Under the pieces are notes generated by a model. It was not told the origin of the DNA, did not search any database, and saw nothing but the letters and a program-made list of their open reading frames with translations. DNA of 14,372 nt from CAYXUW01 sp964468375 (GTDB lineage Bacteria > Planctomycetota > Phycisphaerae > Sedimentisphaerales > Anaerobacaceae). This document shows positions 12,950-14,372 of this stretch, in pieces (within the stretch, counting starts at the first letter, position 1; each line of letters starts with the position of its first letter). A program made the translations under genes and the position numbers. The stretch covers positions 1-14,372 of the forward strand of contig CAYXUW010000061.1 in the NCBI GenBank assembly GCA_964468375.1, read 5' to 3'.

Positions 12950-14372
12950 AGAACTTGAAGCTGCCTTCTGGATTTTGGCCCAGGTGTCGCGGAGGGTCAC
13001 AGTCCTATTAAAAATCAGTTTGCCACCGGTGCTGTCAGGGTCTGTGCAGAAATAGCCAAGCCGTTCGAATTGATATCGGCTTAGTGGTCTTGCTTCCGCC
13101 AGGTTGGGTTCGACACGGCAATCTTTCAGGATTTCCAACGAGTTTGAGTTTAGGTTTGATTTGAAGTCTTTGCCTTCTTCAGCGTCATCGGGATTTTCTT
13201 TTTTAAAAAGGTGGTCGTAGAGGCGGACTTCGGCAGGCAGCGAGTGATTGGCTGAAACCCAGTGCAGCGTGGATTTAACTTTCCGGCCGTCGGGGGCGTC
13301 GCCGCCTCGTGTGGCGGGGTCGTAGGTGCAGTGCAACTCGACGATGCGGCCGTCTTCATCTTTGACTGCATTTGTACAGGTAACGAAATATGCGTATCGC
13401 AGGCGAACTTCCCTACCGGGAGCCAGGCGGTAGAATTTCTTAGGCGGGTTTTCCATAAAGTCTTCCCTCTCTATATACAACTCCCGCGAGAAGGGAACTT
13501 TGCGCGTGCCGGCATTTGTGTCTTCGGGATTGTTCACGGCTTCGAGCTGCTCGGTTTTATCTTCGGGATAATTGTCTATCACGACCTTGAGGGGGCGAAT
13601 CACCGCCATTACACGTGGACTGGTCTTATTTAAATCTTCGCGGAGACAGTGTTCCAGCAGGGCAATATCTATAGTGCTGTTGAACTTATTGACGCCGATA
13701 AGGTTGCAGAAATTTCTTATCGCCTGCGGCGAATAACCGCGGCGTCGCAGGCCGCAGAGTGTCGGCAACCGAGGGTCGTCCCACCCGCTGACATGTTTTT
13801 CCTTGACCAGCTGCAGCAGCTTGCGCTTGCTCATTACGGTGTATGTCAGATTAAGCCGGGCGAACTCAATCTGCTGGGGGTGATGGACTCCGAGCTGGTC
13901 GAGATACCAGTCATATAACGGCCTGTGGTTTTCAAACTCGAGAGTGCAAATCGAATGGGTAATTTTTTCGATGGAGTCCTCAAGACCATGAGCCCAGTCG
14001 TATGTAGGATAAATACACCACTTGTTGCCTGTGCGGTGATGGCCAGCGTGCAAAATCCGGTACATAACGGGGTCTCGCATATTCAGGTTCGGATGCGACA
14101 TATCGATTTTTGCACGCAGGGTTTTCGCCCCGTCGGGAAACTCGCCCGCCCGCATTCTCTGGAATAAATCGAGGTTTTCGTCGATGTTTCGGTCGCGATA
14201 GGGACTGTCTTTGCCGGGCGAGGTCAGGGTTCCACGATACTGTCTGATCCCGTCGGCATCGAGGTCGCAAACGTAGGCCTTGCCAGCTTTTATAAGCTGA
14301 ACAGCATATTCATACATTTGCTCGAAGTAATCCGACGCGTAATATAAGCGGTCCTGCCAGTCCCATCCCAGC
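12941..14372 (-). CDS. glnS: Glutaminyl-tRNA synthetase (5' end missing)
   Basis: The frame runs off the window edge; 476 residues are visible of about 560, lacking the N-terminal HIGH region. It is a class I synthetase charging tRNA-Gln directly. Matches to the bacterial GlnRS core are strong: DYFEQMYEYAVQLI, YRGTLTSPGKDSPYRDR, FPDGAKTLRAKIDM, NKWCIYPTYDWAHGLEDSIE, THSICTLEFENHRPLYDW and VMSKRKL (the KMSKS-type loop), then GWDDPRLPTLCGLRRRGY. The C-terminal anticodon-binding beta barrels follow (KVPFSRELYIEREDF, LHWVSANHSLPAEVRLYDHLF). Its presence implies at least partial independence from the GatCAB amidotransferase route for Gln-tRNA. It faces the pseudopilin operon across 21 bp. Confidence 0.97.
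   Translation of the reverse strand, partial: LGWDWQDRLYYASDYFEQMYEYAVQLIKAGKAYVCDLDADGIRQYRGTLTSPGKDSPYRDRNIDENLDLFQRMRAGEFPDGAKTLRAKIDMSHPNLNMRDPVMYRILHAGHHRTGNKWCIYPTYDWAHGLEDSIEKITHSICTLEFENHRPLYDWYLDQLGVHHPQQIEFARLNLTYTVMSKRKLLQLVKEKHVSGWDDPRLPTLCGLRRRGYSPQAIRNFCNLIGVNKFNSTIDIALLEHCLREDLNKTSPRVMAVIRPLKVVIDNYPEDKTEQLEAVNNPEDTNAGTRKVPFSRELYIEREDFMENPPKKFYRLAPGREVRLRYAYFVTCTNAVKDEDGRIVELHCTYDPATRGGDAPDGRKVKSTLHWVSANHSLPAEVRLYDHLFKKENPDDAEEGKDFKSNLNSNSLEILKDCRVEPNLAEARPLSRYQFERLGYFCTDPDSTGGKLIFNRTVTLRDTWAKIQKAASSSKP

Overview
This window looks like an ordinary chromosomal stretch of a Gram-negative-type bacterium, most likely a planctomycete of the Phycisphaerae/Sedimentisphaerales kind. That placement is an inference from four things: a bacterial deoxyhypusine-synthase-like enzyme and an ornithine-decarboxylase-like enzyme, a direct glutaminyl-tRNA synthetase, a GspI/J/K-style pseudopilin set whose last members carry a bactofilin-like C-terminal domain, and a scrap of an Asn/Gln/Lys-rich repeat (reading like 'KKQTQFKA' and 'NPIKPNF') that I remember from genomes of that group. 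No phage, CRISPR array, transposase or rRNA/tRNA gene is visible.

Layout. (1) 1-818: 3' part of a DHS-family gene, followed at once by a terminator and a 101-bp inverted-repeat element. (2) 1084-1554: a GNAT acetyltransferase. (3) 1683-2726, minus: an AT-rich beta-lactamase-fold serine hydrolase that looks acquired. (4) 2727-3301: a gene-poor stretch with a good promoter, a cluster of nested hairpins that could be a structured RNA, and the repeat scrap. (5) 3302-4435: fold-III PLP decarboxylase, probably ornithine decarboxylase; with the DHS-like gene it suggests polyamine (homospermidine-type) synthesis. (6) 4436-6568, minus: thiS-thiG-thiH for the thiamine thiazole ring, behind a TPP riboswitch (6634-6737) and an intrinsic terminator (6585-6612). 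(7) 6776-9079, plus: a LigD-type 3'-phosphoesterase domain protein, a ThiF/MoeB-family adenylyltransferase and mnmA, tightly packed and divergent from the thi operon across a 38-bp gap that holds a 16-bp TATA palindrome. (8) 9402-12919: four pseudopilin-like genes, the last two a tandem duplication. (9) 12941-end, minus: glnS, missing its 5' end.

How the genes fit together. ThiF is the enzyme expected to adenylate the C-terminal Gly-Gly of ThiS, so the two divergent transcripts at 6.7 kb form one thiamine-sulfur unit in which only thiSGH is under the riboswitch. MnmA, next to ThiF, is a second sulfur-transfer enzyme. The pseudopilin genes would build the tip or initiation complex of a type II secretion or type IV pilus filament; the major pilin, ATPase and platform genes are not in the window.

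I do not see a clearly new multi-gene system. The most interesting leads are the hairpin cluster at 2910-3065, the mutually exclusive hairpins before the pseudopilin operon (9233-9280), the duplicated pseudopilin with an altered cleavage site, and the ThiF-family protein lacking the usual catalytic cysteine.
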